A stretch of 64,000 nt of DNA, taken from NCBI GenBank assembly GCA_024690865.1, contig JAILON010000106.1:1-64000 (forward strand). Reading direction: 5' to 3'. Position 1 is the stretch's first letter. Every line of letters begins with the position of its first letter. The stretch is from Treponema sp. GTDB lineage: Bacteria; Spirochaetota; Spirochaetia; Treponematales; Treponemataceae. The notes below the pieces were generated by a model. It ran no database searches, was not told where the DNA came from, and saw only the letters and a program-made list of their open reading frames with translations. Position numbers and translations under genes: made by a program. This document shows positions 1-10,500 of the stretch, one piece after another.

Positions 1-779
1 ACATGGCAATCCGCGGGATTGACGCGAACTTCGGCGGGCACCCGGAGGACACCTTCTTCCACGACCTGCATGCAACGCAGAAGTTTGACTTCATCATGGC
101 GAACCCGCCGTTCAACCTGAGCAACTGGGGACAGGACAAGCTGCAGGACGACCCCCGCTGGGCATACGGCCTCCCGCCCGCCGGCAACGCCAACTATGCC
201 TGGATCGAACACATGATTTACCACCTTGCACCCGGCGGAAAAATCGGCCTCGTCCTTGCGAACGGCGCGCTCAGCACCCAGACAAGCGGCGAGGGCGAAA
301 TCCGCAGGCGCATCATCGAAGCCGACCTTGTGGAAGGAATCGTCGCCATGCCGACACAGCTTTTCTACAGCGTGACGATTCCGGTCACCCTCTGGTTCAT
401 CAGCAGGGGCAAGAAGCAGGCGGGCAAGACCCTTTTCATCGATGCCCGCAATATGGGCCACATGGTGGACCGCAAGCACCGCGACCTGAGCGACGAGGAC
501 ATCGCCCGCCTCGCCGACACCTTCACCGAGTTTCAGAAGGGCACGCTGAAAGACCAGAAAGGCTTCTGCGCCGCCGTCAGCACTGCCGATATTGCCGCGC
601 AGGACTACATCCTGACCCCGGGCCGCTACGTCGGCATCGAAGAAAAGCAGGAGGACGACGAGCCCTTTGAGCAGAAGATGACCCGCCTCACCGCCGAGCT
701 CGGCGGGATGTTCGCCAAGAGCCACGAGCTGGAAGACCAGATACGCAAGAACCTCGGGGCGATTGGGTTTACGGTGTAG
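1..779 (+). CDS. hsdM: Type I restriction-modification methyltransferase subunit (HsdM), 5' truncated by window edge
   Basis: Motif FIMANPPFN, N6-adenine MTase context; the ORF Met at 3 looks internal. Confidence 0.93.
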   Translation, partial: MAIRGIDANFGGHPEDTFFHDLHATQKFDFIMANPPFNLSNWGQDKLQDDPRWAYGLPPAGNANYAWIEHMIYHLAPGGKIGLVLANGALSTQTSGEGEIRRRIIEADLVEGIVAMPTQLFYSVTIPVTLWFISRGKKQAGKTLFIDARNMGHMVDRKHRDLSDEDIARLADTFTEFQKGTLKDQKGFCAAVSTADIAAQDYILTPGRYVGIEEKQEDDEPFEQKMTRLTAELGGMFAKSHELEDQIRKNLGAIGFTV

Positions 780-971
780 GGCGCTCCCTGCCTGTCGGCA
801 GGCCGGGCTTTCCGGGGTTCCGCTATCGCTCCATTCTCGCTTCGCGAGAACGGCTACGCCGCCCCTACAATCCCTAGCGCATTAGGGAAGCGCAGGCCGG
901 AACTTTAAACCGGTCGCATATTGTGACCGGTTCGAGAGAGAGAAGTAAAGGAAAACAGGAGTACATTAATT

Positions 972-1910
972 ATGGACAACGAAATAACGGCAAAGGCGAT
1001 AGAATCCAATATTCTCACGATACGAAACCAGCAGGTGATGATTGACCGAGATTTGGCGGAACTGTACGGAGTAGAGACAAAAGCTTTAAATCAGGCGGTA
1101 AAACGGAATATTGAACGCTTCCCCGACGACTTTATGTTTCAGCTAACAAAAGAAGAAGCAGGGGATTGGAAGTCACAGATTATGAACTCCAATGATGATA
1201 TTTCAAGGTCACAAATTGTGACCTTGAAAAAAGATGAAGATAGACGTGGACAAAACATAAAATATCTTCCCTACGCCTTTACCGAACAGGGCGTTGCCAT
1301 GCTTTCGTCTGTTCTCAAAAGCCAGACCGCGGTGGAAGTGAACATCCAGATTATGCGGGCGTTTGTAGCAATGCGCCACTTCTTTCAGAACAATGCGCAG
1401 GTGTTTGCAGAAATCAATACGATAAAGAAGCAGCTCTTGGACACAAATGTTCACCAGAAGGAAACAGATAAAAAGGTTGAAGAATTATTTGAGTTAATTG
1501 ACAAATACAACGTAAAAGAAACCCAGGGCATTTTCTTTCAGGGGCAGATTTTTGATGCTTACGCAAAGTTCGAGAGCTTTATTGCACAGGCTAAGCAAGA
1601 GATAATTCTGATAGACAACTATGTTGATATGAGCATTCTGGAACGCCTTGCGAAGAAAAAGAAAACTGTGACCGTCATCATTTATACCGACCCCAAGACA
1701 AAGCTGACCGCGCAGGATATTCAGAAATTCAATGCTCAGTATCCGACGCTCACCTTGAAACACACGGCAAAGATGCACGACCGATTTATGATAATCGACC
1801 AGAAGATATTGTACCATATCGGCGCATCACTCAAGGATTTGGGTAAAAAATGTTTTGCGTTTGAAACACTGGATGCTTCACTGATAGGACATCTTTTGAA
1901 GAATGCATAA
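972..1910 (+). CDS. ORF6N domain DNA-binding protein with PLD-like C-terminal region
   Basis: N-term NILTIRNQQVMIDRDLAELYGVETKALNQAVKRN is typical ORF6N; C-term MHDRFMIID resembles a PLD-like motif. Confidence 0.85.
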   Translation: MDNEITAKAIESNILTIRNQQVMIDRDLAELYGVETKALNQAVKRNIERFPDDFMFQLTKEEAGDWKSQIMNSNDDISRSQIVTLKKDEDRRGQNIKYLPYAFTEQGVAMLSSVLKSQTAVEVNIQIMRAFVAMRHFFQNNAQVFAEINTIKKQLLDTNVHQKETDKKVEELFELIDKYNVKETQGIFFQGQIFDAYAKFESFIAQAKQEIILIDNYVDMSILERLAKKKKTVTVIIYTDPKTKLTAQDIQKFNAQYPTLTLKHTAKMHDRFMIIDQKILYHIGASLKDLGKKCFAFETLDASLIGHLLKNA

Positions 1911-1914
1911 GGGA

Positions 1915-1962
1915 ATGAAAATGGAAGAGTGGAAAGAATATAAGTTGGGAGGGACAAAATGA
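1915..1962 (+). other. Mini-ORF MKMEEWKEYKLGGTK, relic copy of the hsdS 5' end, stop overlapping the DUF1016 start (ATGA)
   Basis: 1913-1946 identical to 2973-3006 (34/34); reading frame ends TGA 1960-1962 over ATG 1959-1961. Confidence 0.8.
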
Positions 1963-2978
1963 AAGATGAGCTTGAAAAATCAGAGATGACATTTGTAAAT
2001 GACATTAAGAAAATAATTCAAGACGGACGAAAAGCCGCATACAGTGCCGTGTCCTCTGTTATGATTCAAACTTACTGGAACATCGGAAAGCGCATAGTTG
2101 AGCAAGAACAGAATGGTAAAACCCGTGCAGAATATGGAACTCACCTGATTGATATGCTTGCAAAAGAATTGAAACTGGATTTTGGAGATGGATTTTCTGC
2201 CCGTTATTTGAGACAGTTCAGAAAGTTTTATACTATTTTTCCTGATTCGGAGATTTGGAAATCGCGATTTCCAAATTTGACATGGACACACTACCTTATG
2301 GTTTTGAGAGTCGAAGACACGACTGCTTGCAGATGGTATATAGAAACAGCATCCAAAGAAATGTTGAGCACCCGCACATTGGACAGGAATATCAGCACGC
2401 AGTATTTTGAAAGACATTTTGCCAATCCTGCAATAACAGACAATTCAAAAAAAGAAGTATCTGCACCTGAGATACTAAAGAATCCTTTTATGGCTGAATT
2501 TTTAGGATTTAAAACAGGGGAAGATTTTTCTGAGTCTGATCTGGAAAATTCCATCATTTCGCACCTAAAGGATTTTCTGCTTGAAATGGGCAGAGGATTT
2601 GCGTTTGTTGCAAGACAACAGCATATTCACACAGATGCAGAAGATTATTACATTGACCCTGTTTTTTACAATATTGTATTAAAATGCTACGTACTCATTG
2701 ATCTAAAAAAAGGAAAAATCAGACATCAAGATGTAGGACAAATGGACATGTATGTCCGTATGTACGACGAACTTAAACGGACGGAAGGGGACAATCCGAC
2801 AATAGGCCTGGTTTTATGTTCCGAAACAGACGAAGCAATCGCTAAATATTCCGTTCTAAATAATAATGACCAGTTATATGCTGCTAAACTTATGACTTGT
2901 ATGCCGACAGAAGAACAGCTCAAGTCCGAAATTGAGCATCAAAAAGAGATTTATAGGTTGCAGCATGGCGGAGAATGA
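1959..2978 (+). CDS. DUF1016 / YhcG-type PD-(D/E)XK nuclease domain protein
   Basis: TYWNIGKRIVEQEQNG..., FLLEMGRGFAFVARQQHI..., YVLIDLKKGKIRHQDVGQMDMYV. Confidence 0.9.
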   Translation: MKDELEKSEMTFVNDIKKIIQDGRKAAYSAVSSVMIQTYWNIGKRIVEQEQNGKTRAEYGTHLIDMLAKELKLDFGDGFSARYLRQFRKFYTIFPDSEIWKSRFPNLTWTHYLMVLRVEDTTACRWYIETASKEMLSTRTLDRNISTQYFERHFANPAITDNSKKEVSAPEILKNPFMAEFLGFKTGEDFSESDLENSIISHLKDFLLEMGRGFAFVARQQHIHTDAEDYYIDPVFYNIVLKCYVLIDLKKGKIRHQDVGQMDMYVRMYDELKRTEGDNPTIGLVLCSETDEAIAKYSVLNNNDQLYAAKLMTCMPTEEQLKSEIEHQKEIYRLQHGGE

Positions 2979-4174
2979 AAATGGAAGAGTGGAAAGAATA
3001 TAAGTTAGGTGATATTTGCCTAAAAATAGGAAGTGGTGCAACTCCTTCTGGAGGAAAAGAAGCATATAAAGGTGGAGGCTACAATCTTATTCGTAGCCAG
3101 AATGTTCTTGATTTTTCTTTTTCTTCTGAAGGACTTGTTCAAATAAATGAAGAACAAGCAAGGAAATTAGACAATGTGACACTTCAAAAAAATGACGTCC
3201 TATTGAACATCACAGGAGATTCAGTTGCAAGAGCCTGTATCATTCCCAACAACTTATTTCCTGCTAGAGTAAACCAGCATGTTGCGATACTCAGAGCAAA
3301 CAGTGATATTTTAGATTATCATTATCTTCTTTATTTCCTACAAGTCAAAAAGCCTCAACTATTGGCATTAGCATCGGGTGGGGCCACAAGAAATGCATTA
3401 ACAAAACAAATGCTTGAGAATCTTCCTATAGCACTTCCCCCTCTCCCCACCCAGCAAAAAATCGCCGCCATCCTCTCATCCCTCGACGACAAAATCGAAC
3501 TGAACAACAAAATAAACACCAACCTCGAACAGCAAGCTGGGGCGATTTTCAAAAACTGGTTTGTAGACTTCGAACCATTCGGCGGCAAAATGCCGGAAGG
3601 GTGGAAAGAAAAACCTTTATATGATTATGCAGATTTTATAAATGGAACTTCTTTTAAGGAAGATGAATATGACACAAAAGGGGTTCCTATTATAAAAATC
3701 GCAGAATTAAAAAACGGAATAACGGACGCAACTCAATATTTTAATGGGGAAAAAGATCCAAAATACGATGTAAAAAATGGGGACATACTCTTTTCATGGT
3801 CAGGAAATCCAGAAACATCAATAGATATTTTCATTTGGTCATTAGGAGATGGAATCTTAAATCAACATACATTTAACTTAAAAAGTAATACAGACAGAAA
3901 ATGGTTTACTTATTGTTTATTAAAATATTTCAAACCGGAATTCTGTCATCGAGCAAGCTGCAAACAAACAACAGGTCTCGGACATGTTACGGCAAATGAT
4001 TTGAAGCAGATTACATTCAACTCTGGAGAAAAAGAAGAATCAAATTTTGAAGCATTAATTACGCCTATTATGAATCAGATTTTCAATAATAAACTTGAAA
4101 ATCAAAAATTGGTAAATATACGAGATTCTTTATTACCAAAGTTGATGAATGGAGAAATTGAGTTTATAAAATAG
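2975..4174 (+). CDS. hsdS: Type I restriction-modification specificity subunit (HsdS)
   Basis: Two TRDs; LPLPPLPTQQKIAAILSSLDDKIELNNKIN central repeat; ATGA overlap with upstream gene. Confidence 0.93.
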   Translation: MKMEEWKEYKLGDICLKIGSGATPSGGKEAYKGGGYNLIRSQNVLDFSFSSEGLVQINEEQARKLDNVTLQKNDVLLNITGDSVARACIIPNNLFPARVNQHVAILRANSDILDYHYLLYFLQVKKPQLLALASGGATRNALTKQMLENLPIALPPLPTQQKIAAILSSLDDKIELNNKINTNLEQQAGAIFKNWFVDFEPFGGKMPEGWKEKPLYDYADFINGTSFKEDEYDTKGVPIIKIAELKNGITDATQYFNGEKDPKYDVKNGDILFSWSGNPETSIDIFIWSLGDGILNQHTFNLKSNTDRKWFTYCLLKYFKPEFCHRASCKQTTGLGHVTANDLKQITFNSGEKEESNFEALITPIMNQIFNNKLENQKLVNIRDSLLPKLMNGEIEFIK

Positions 4175-4189
4175 TGAGGGATATATTAT

Positions 4190-4699
4190 ATGTTTAAAAC
4201 AAATAAAAAAGAACAGTTCAGCATAGCTTATGTATATGCGTTAGCTGCACAATTAGGATTTAACCATTCAAAACCAGACGTAGATGATGAAAGTGTCGAT
4301 ATTGAATTTATTGGAAACTATCCTAAATCAGATCCAAATATAAAGATGTGGAATCCTCGCTTGGAAGTGCAACTAAAATGTACCAAAAATGGTCCTCAAG
4401 CTGATAATTATTTACATTTTTCTTTGCCAGTTAAGAATTATAATGATTTGAGAGAAGTAAGAAGAAGTAGTCCAGCATATTTAATTGTTTTACACGTCCC
4501 AGACAACGAGGATGATTGGATTATTGAAAACTCTGCAGATATTACATTGAAATATAATGCTTATTGGTTTTCACTAAAAAATAGTCCCCCTACAAGTAAC
4601 ACAACAACTGTAACTGTGAAAATACCAATATCAAATCGCCTAACCAAGGATTCTTTTAAGAATCTCATGGATAATTCTAGTAAGGGGATTGCCTTATGA
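4190..4699 (+). CDS. DUF4365-like protein
   Basis: DVDDESVDIEFIG...LEVQLKCT...YLIVLHVPDNEDDWI...AYWFSLK pattern. Confidence 0.75.
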   Translation: MFKTNKKEQFSIAYVYALAAQLGFNHSKPDVDDESVDIEFIGNYPKSDPNIKMWNPRLEVQLKCTKNGPQADNYLHFSLPVKNYNDLREVRRSSPAYLIVLHVPDNEDDWIIENSADITLKYNAYWFSLKNSPPTSNTTTVTVKIPISNRLTKDSFKNLMDNSSKGIAL

Positions 4700-5838
4700 G
4701 TTTACGCTTTGACAGGTTTTGTCTGAATTATACATTTTTATCATTTTCTAGATTTTTACTTAAACTTGATTGGGAAGAGGCAAATAATTTAAATGAGTAT
4801 TATAATGTTTGGCATAGCCCGATTATTGATGGAAAGCAAGAAGAGTTAGTTGTTCCTCTAACTAACGAAGTATTTAGACTAGAACGAGATTTAAATAATA
4901 TCATAAAAACACTGATGAGTTTCTATGATAAAAAAGAATATCAGATATTAGATGATTTTGAGAATTCCGTAAAGGATCAAGTAAAATTTCGAGTTAAGAG
5001 TGAAATGACAGAAGATGGCTATATTCCTCTCGTTGAAGGGGTTAGACTTCTTGAAAATACAAAAGAAATGCTAATAGCCTCTTTTCTTTCTGTTAATACT
5101 AAAAAAAAGAATTATACTGGGCCACATCCCGAAAATGTCAATGAAGCAATTAGCAATATTAAAATGGGACAAACTGAGGAAGGAAGTTTCATAATCAATA
5201 TTTATTTACCGAATGATTATTATGAAAACGGACAGCCTTCTCTTCTTGAAGAGGAATCTGATTCATTTACAAGAAAAGCTTTAACAATTATGGAACAAGC
5301 ATCAACCGAGTTAATTACTAAAGCTGAAACATTTGAAGAACAAAGTAATGATCTGTCAGTTTTTGATGATTCATATTTACTTGGGGTTAGTTCAAATTTT
5401 TGTTCAGCAATTTCAGAAATTAGTTCTAACGGTAAAAACGATGTTGAGATTGAAATCATATTAAATAATAAAATTGATGACAAAGAGGATATTCGGAGAA
5501 TAGAAATCAAAAAAGAAATAATTCCAATTATCGACACTGTAAAGGAATATTATAAACAAGATTTAACCACAGAAAACTTTGTTCTTATTGGGCATGTTAC
5601 AAAATTACATCAAGAAGTTGATGATTCGGAAGGTGATATTACTTTAACTTGTGAAATTGATGGAAAGTTAAAAAAGGTAAAATTAGAATTAAATGAGAAT
5701 TTCTATACTATTGCTCAAGAAGCTCATAGGAATAAAAGTTATCTTAGATGTGTTGGTACATTAAAAATTAATGGTAGAGTTACTACATTAACTGATATCA
5801 CTGATGTTTTAATAATTTCTGAAGATGAGATAGAATAA
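4696..5838 (+). CDS. Protein of unknown function, translationally coupled to the DUF4365 gene
   Basis: ATGA overlap 4696-4699; long AT-rich ORF; C-term FVLIGHVTKLHQEVDDSEGDITLTCEIDGKLKKVKLELNENFYTIAQEAH looks like a beta/OB-like domain. Confidence 0.8.
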   Translation: MSLRFDRFCLNYTFLSFSRFLLKLDWEEANNLNEYYNVWHSPIIDGKQEELVVPLTNEVFRLERDLNNIIKTLMSFYDKKEYQILDDFENSVKDQVKFRVKSEMTEDGYIPLVEGVRLLENTKEMLIASFLSVNTKKKNYTGPHPENVNEAISNIKMGQTEEGSFIINIYLPNDYYENGQPSLLEEESDSFTRKALTIMEQASTELITKAETFEEQSNDLSVFDDSYLLGVSSNFCSAISEISSNGKNDVEIEIILNNKIDDKEDIRRIEIKKEIIPIIDTVKEYYKQDLTTENFVLIGHVTKLHQEVDDSEGDITLTCEIDGKLKKVKLELNENFYTIAQEAHRNKSYLRCVGTLKINGRVTTLTDITDVLIISEDEIE

Positions 5839-5934
5839 TCAATAAGCCAGTGTTGCGGGCGGCGCCTGAGCCCGCAGAAGGGGTAGCGGAAAACGCCGCA
5901 GGCAGTTGTAGGGAGGGGATGGCCCCTCCCCACC

Positions 5935-7017
5935 CTACATTACCTCATACTTCCGAATCTGTTCTGAATAGTCCGCCCAGTTGAGATATTTTTCTTTTTG
6001 AAGGCGGCCTATCAGGATAGATGGCAGGATATTCTGGCTTTCTGAGAAAGAATTGATTGAATGCAGGGTAAAATCATTTGCCTTAATAAAGCTCTGATAT
6101 GCTGCTTTGTCTATCAAAGTATTCTGGGCAAAAAGGTCAGCCTTTGTTTCTTTTGCATTTTCTACTGACTCAAAATCTATGAATTTCTGTTTTGAGTCAC
6201 CATTGATAAAATGAGCGATTTCATGGAATAAGGTAAACCAGAAAATATCCGCGCGTTTTTGACGGAACGTGAGGCTTATGATTGTTTTCCCTTCCTGATT
6301 TGTTTTTATAAAGCCTTGTACAGGTGCACCCTTAAAAGACGGTGCAATTACAAATGCAATTCCGCATGAAGAAAAGCTTTCCTGAAGCTTCGGGATGAAT
6401 TCTTCCTGTGGCAATACAGACAATGCCTTTATTTGGGGGCAAATTTTCAAGAGTCTGGCTGTCTGGTCTTCATAAGAAAGATTTTCTGTTTCAATTTTTT
6501 CTGCCAGGGATTCACATATCCTTTGCCATGCGAATAAAATACAAGGCTCACAATTTTGTGTTGTCTGCGCTCTGAATGCTCCAGAGGAAACAAGAGACGG
6601 TATGCACGTCAAGTTGCTTACATTAAGATATTTTCGTAATTCAAGAATATTCTGTTCAGTCTGCTTGATTTCAGGAACAAAAGATTTCTCCACGATGAAA
6701 CAGAATGCTTCTTTCATTGATTTGAAAATATTGATTTCGTCCTGTGAAATTGAATGAAGCTCATCAAAGTCAAAAATTTCTTTGTCATATTGATTCTGCA
6801 AATTCATCCAAAAATCCGCATCTATATTCAATGCATACTCGAGTTTTTTTGCAAAATTTACGGAAATATTTCTCTCGCCGCTAAGAATTGTGCTTATGTG
6901 CTTCGGGGTTACACCTGTGCGCAAAGCAAGTTCCAGCTGAGACATGTTTCTTTCTTCGAGGACCTCTTTTAATGTTTCGCCGGGATGAATAATCATTTCA
7001 CGAGACAAGCCACTCAT
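5935..7017 (-). CDS. HigA-type antitoxin: XRE HTH plus ImmA/IrrE-like metallopeptidase
   Basis: IIHPGETLKEVLEERNMSQLELALRTGVTPKHISTILSGERNIS plus FTLFHEIAHFINGD; GGAGG ahead of ATG 7017. Confidence 0.9.
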   Translation of the reverse strand: MSGLSREMIIHPGETLKEVLEERNMSQLELALRTGVTPKHISTILSGERNISVNFAKKLEYALNIDADFWMNLQNQYDKEIFDFDELHSISQDEINIFKSMKEAFCFIVEKSFVPEIKQTEQNILELRKYLNVSNLTCIPSLVSSGAFRAQTTQNCEPCILFAWQRICESLAEKIETENLSYEDQTARLLKICPQIKALSVLPQEEFIPKLQESFSSCGIAFVIAPSFKGAPVQGFIKTNQEGKTIISLTFRQKRADIFWFTLFHEIAHFINGDSKQKFIDFESVENAKETKADLFAQNTLIDKAAYQSFIKANDFTLHSINSFSESQNILPSILIGRLQKEKYLNWADYSEQIRKYEVM

Positions 7018-7366
7018 TTTTTCCTCCATGATAATCCACGATTCCAATAATCATCGCCTTTTCACAGATTCTTAGAGCTTCGGACGATAAATCTGGTGGA
7101 ACTGGCTGAATTATGAGCCGTGTATGTGCATCTAAATCCACACCATAGTAACCGGACAAATTGCCCTTAAGGCTGTGTGGCTTCCCAATGTTGAAGTTCA
7201 AATACTTTTGAAATGTCGCTGCGGCTTTTATCTGGCTGATTCTTTTTTTCGCAGTTTTCGTAAGCATTGAACCTATTTTCTTCTGAAGTAAATTTCGGGA
7301 GTTGGCGATATCGCATAAATCCGAGAAGTATTCCTGTATTAATTCATTTGCGTATTGCACTTCCAT
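6998..7366 (-). CDS. HigB/RelE-like toxin
   Basis: About 122 aa ORF directly upstream of and overlapping the antitoxin; PHSLKGNLSGYYGVDLDAHTRLIIQP. Confidence 0.8.
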   Translation of the reverse strand: MEVQYANELIQEYFSDLCDIANSRNLLQKKIGSMLTKTAKKRISQIKAAATFQKYLNFNIGKPHSLKGNLSGYYGVDLDAHTRLIIQPVPPDLSSEALRICEKAMIIGIVDYHGGKNEWLVS

Positions 7367-7436
7367 TAAAATTACCTATTAGGTAATTTTAATGGAAGTG
7401 CAGATGATTGTCAAGAACAAATTACCTGTTTGGTAA
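7357..7436. promoter_or_regulatory. Putative toxin-antitoxin operator: 45-bp palindrome plus second TTACC-N5-GGTAA site
   Basis: 22-bp perfect arms 7357-7378/7380-7401; TTACC-N5-GGTAA at 7372-7386 and 7422-7436, 50 bp apart. Confidence 0.75.
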
Positions 7437-7595
7437 CAAAATTCTTTTCGATATACCGAACCAAATCGCCAAAAATCGATTTTAGTTCGTTTCAACCGTA
7501 CAAGTCATGCTCTGCGAAATGGGTTTTGTTATAAATCAAGTGCAAAATCCCGTAAATCGTGATAAACTGTATGTAATTGCATGCGAGGAAAGGAT

Positions 7596-10500
7596 ATGTC
7601 ATCTTACAACGAAAGTGCCTATGAGAATGCCCTGATAGAACTGTTCGTAAACATGGGCTGGCAGCACGTGTACGGGCCGGACGTTGAGCGCGACTTGCAT
7701 TCCCCGCTGTACGATTCCGTCCTGGAAGAGTCGCTCCGCCGCCTGAATCCGGATGCCCCGGCACAGGCCCTTTCCGAAGCGCTGCTCAAGCTCCACCACT
7801 TTGAGAACGCCGAGCTGGTGAAAAAGAACGCGCTCTTCATGGACTACCTGCAGAACGGGATTGAGGTCAGCTACAGCGCGGACGGCAAGGCAAAATCCGC
7901 CATCATCTACATTGCCGATTATGAGAACGCGGGGAAAGGCGGCGACAGGAACTCCTACATCATCGCCAACCAGTGGACCTTCATGGAAAACTCCACCAAA
8001 CGGCCGGACATCCTGCTGTTCCTGAACGGGCTCCCGGTCTGCCTCTTTGAGCTGAAGTCCCCGAGCCGGGAGCAGACGGACGCGAGCGAGGCGTACACGC
8101 AGATCCGCAACTACATGCAGGAAATCCCCAGCATGTTCATCTACAACTGCATCTGCGTCATGTCCGACCAGCTGGTGAGCAAGGCGGGAACCATCACGAG
8201 CGGCGAGGACCGCTTCATGGAATGGAAATTGCAACGAAGTTCCCCGCGCAAGACGAAAGACGGCACCGCCGAATCCAAGACCCTCGCGGACTTCACGACT
8301 TTCTTTGAGGGCATCTTCCAGAAAGAACGGCTCCTGGACATCATCAGGAACTTCATCTGCTTCAACAATGACGGCGTGAGCAGCCATAAGATTCTTGCGG
8401 GCTACCACCAGTATTTTGCCGTCCGCAAGGCCGTCGAGCGCACCAAGCTCGCCGTAAGCGGTGACGGCAAAATCGGCGTGTTCTGGCATACGCAGGGCTC
8501 GGGCAAGTCCCTTTCCATGGTGTTCTACGCCCACCTCCTGCAGCAGGCGCTTGACAGTCCGACCATCGTCGTCATCACGGACCGCAACGATTTGGACAAC
8601 CAGCTCTTCGGCCAGTTCAGCAACTGCAAGGACTTCCTGCGGCAGGAAGCGGTTCAAGCGGAAAGCCGGGTGCACCTCAAGACGCTCCTTGAGGGCCGCA
8701 AGGCGAACGGCATCATCTTTACGACCATGCAGAAGTTCGAGGATGAGCCCGGAAAGGCAGAGAAGGCGTTGAGCGACAGGCGGAACATCATCGTCATGGC
8801 GGACGAGGCGCACCGCGGCCAGTACGGACTGAGCGAGAAAATCAAAACATCCCGCGACGGGAACGGCAACCTGATTGCCCGCCGCACGGTCGGCACGGCG
8901 CGGATTATCCGCGACTCCCTTCCCAACGCAAGCTACATCGGTTTTACCGGTACGCCGATTTCACGCGAGGACCGCAGCACCATCGAGGTCTTCGGCGACT
9001 ACATCGACGTTTACGATATGACGCAGGCCGTCCTGGACGGCGCGACCCGCCCGGTGTACTACGAGAGCCGGGTCATCAAACTGAAGCTCGACGATGCGGT
9101 CCTTGCCCGGATTGATGCCGAATACGACCTGCTCGCGCAGAACGCGGACGAGGAAGTCATCGAAAAGAGCAAGCGCGAGCTTGGCAAGATGGAGGAAATC
9201 CTCGGGGCCGAGAAAACAATCAATTCCCTTGTGGACGACATCCTGAAGCACTACGAGGAAGAGAGGCAGTACCTGTACACCGGCAAGGCGATGATCGTCG
9301 CGTACAGCCGCGCCATCGCAATGAAGATTTTTAACCGCATCCTTGAGCTGCGGCCCCGGTGGGCGGGTACGGCCACGACGGTTGCAATCAACAACAGGCA
9401 GATTACTGTTCCCGGCGACGATGCCCGCGTTGCCGTCGTCATGACGGAAAGCAACAAGGACCCGGAGGAATGGCGGGCCATCATCGGGAACAAGACCCAC
9501 AGGCAGGAGCTGGCGGCACGGTTCAAGGACAACGGCAGCCCGCTCAAAATCGCGATCGTCGTCGACATGTGGCTCACCGGTTTTGACGTGCCGTCCCTCG
9601 CGACGATGTACGTGTACAAGCCGATGGAAAGCTATAACCTCATGCAGGCGATTGCCCGCGTGAACCGGGTTTTCAAGGACAAGGAAGGCGGCCTTGTCGT
9701 GGATTACGTCGGCATTGCCAGCGCGCTCAAGCAGGCCATGAACGACTACACGGTGCGCGACCGCGAGAACTACGGCGAGATGGATGTCGCAAAACGAGCC
9801 TTCCCCAAGTTCCAGGAGAAGCTTGAGGTCTGCCGGAACCTCTTCTTTGGCTGTGACTATTCGGCTTTTTACGATGGAACTGCCTTGCAGCGCGGCATGA
9901 CAATCTCCGGGGCAGTAAACTTCATCATGGCCCCCGATAAGGAAGCGCAGAAGCAGGCCTTCATAAAGGAAGCCCTCATGCTCAGGCAGTCGCTCTCGCT
10001 CTGCTCGTCGATGGTCAAGGAGCAGATGCGGATGGAAGCGGCATTCTTCGAGTCCGTCCGCGTCCTTGTCATGCGCCTGATGTACAATGCGGGCGGCAAG
10101 AAATTCTCGCTCAAGGAAATCAATGACAGGATAAACGAGCTCCTCAAGCAGTCTGTAAAATCCGAGGGCGTGATAAACCTCTTCAGCGACGTGGGCGAGG
10201 AGTTCAATCTCTTTGACCCCAAGTTCCTTGCCGACGTTGCCGGGATGAAGAACAAGAACCTTGCCGTGGAAATGCTCAGGAAGCTCATCGACGAGCAGGT
10301 AAAGGTGTACAAGCGGACGAACCTCGTGAAATCAGAAAAGTTCAGCGTGCTGGTCCAGCAGGCCCTGAACCGCTACCTGAACGGCATGCTCACGAACGAG
10401 GAGGTCATTCAGGAAATGCTCCGCCTTGCAAAGGAGATGGCGGCCGCCAGCGCGGAAGGCAACAAGCTGGGCCTGAGCGATGAGGAGCTTGCCTTCTATG

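Noticed and set aside
5885-5935. GGGAGGGG/CCCCTCCC hairpin between convergent genes as a mobile element
   Set aside because: Better explained as a bidirectional terminator-like stem; no repeat partner seen.
7599-8813. Long minus-strand ORFs antisense to hsdR
   Set aside because: High-GC shadow ORFs with no family signature; the hsdR frame explains the region.
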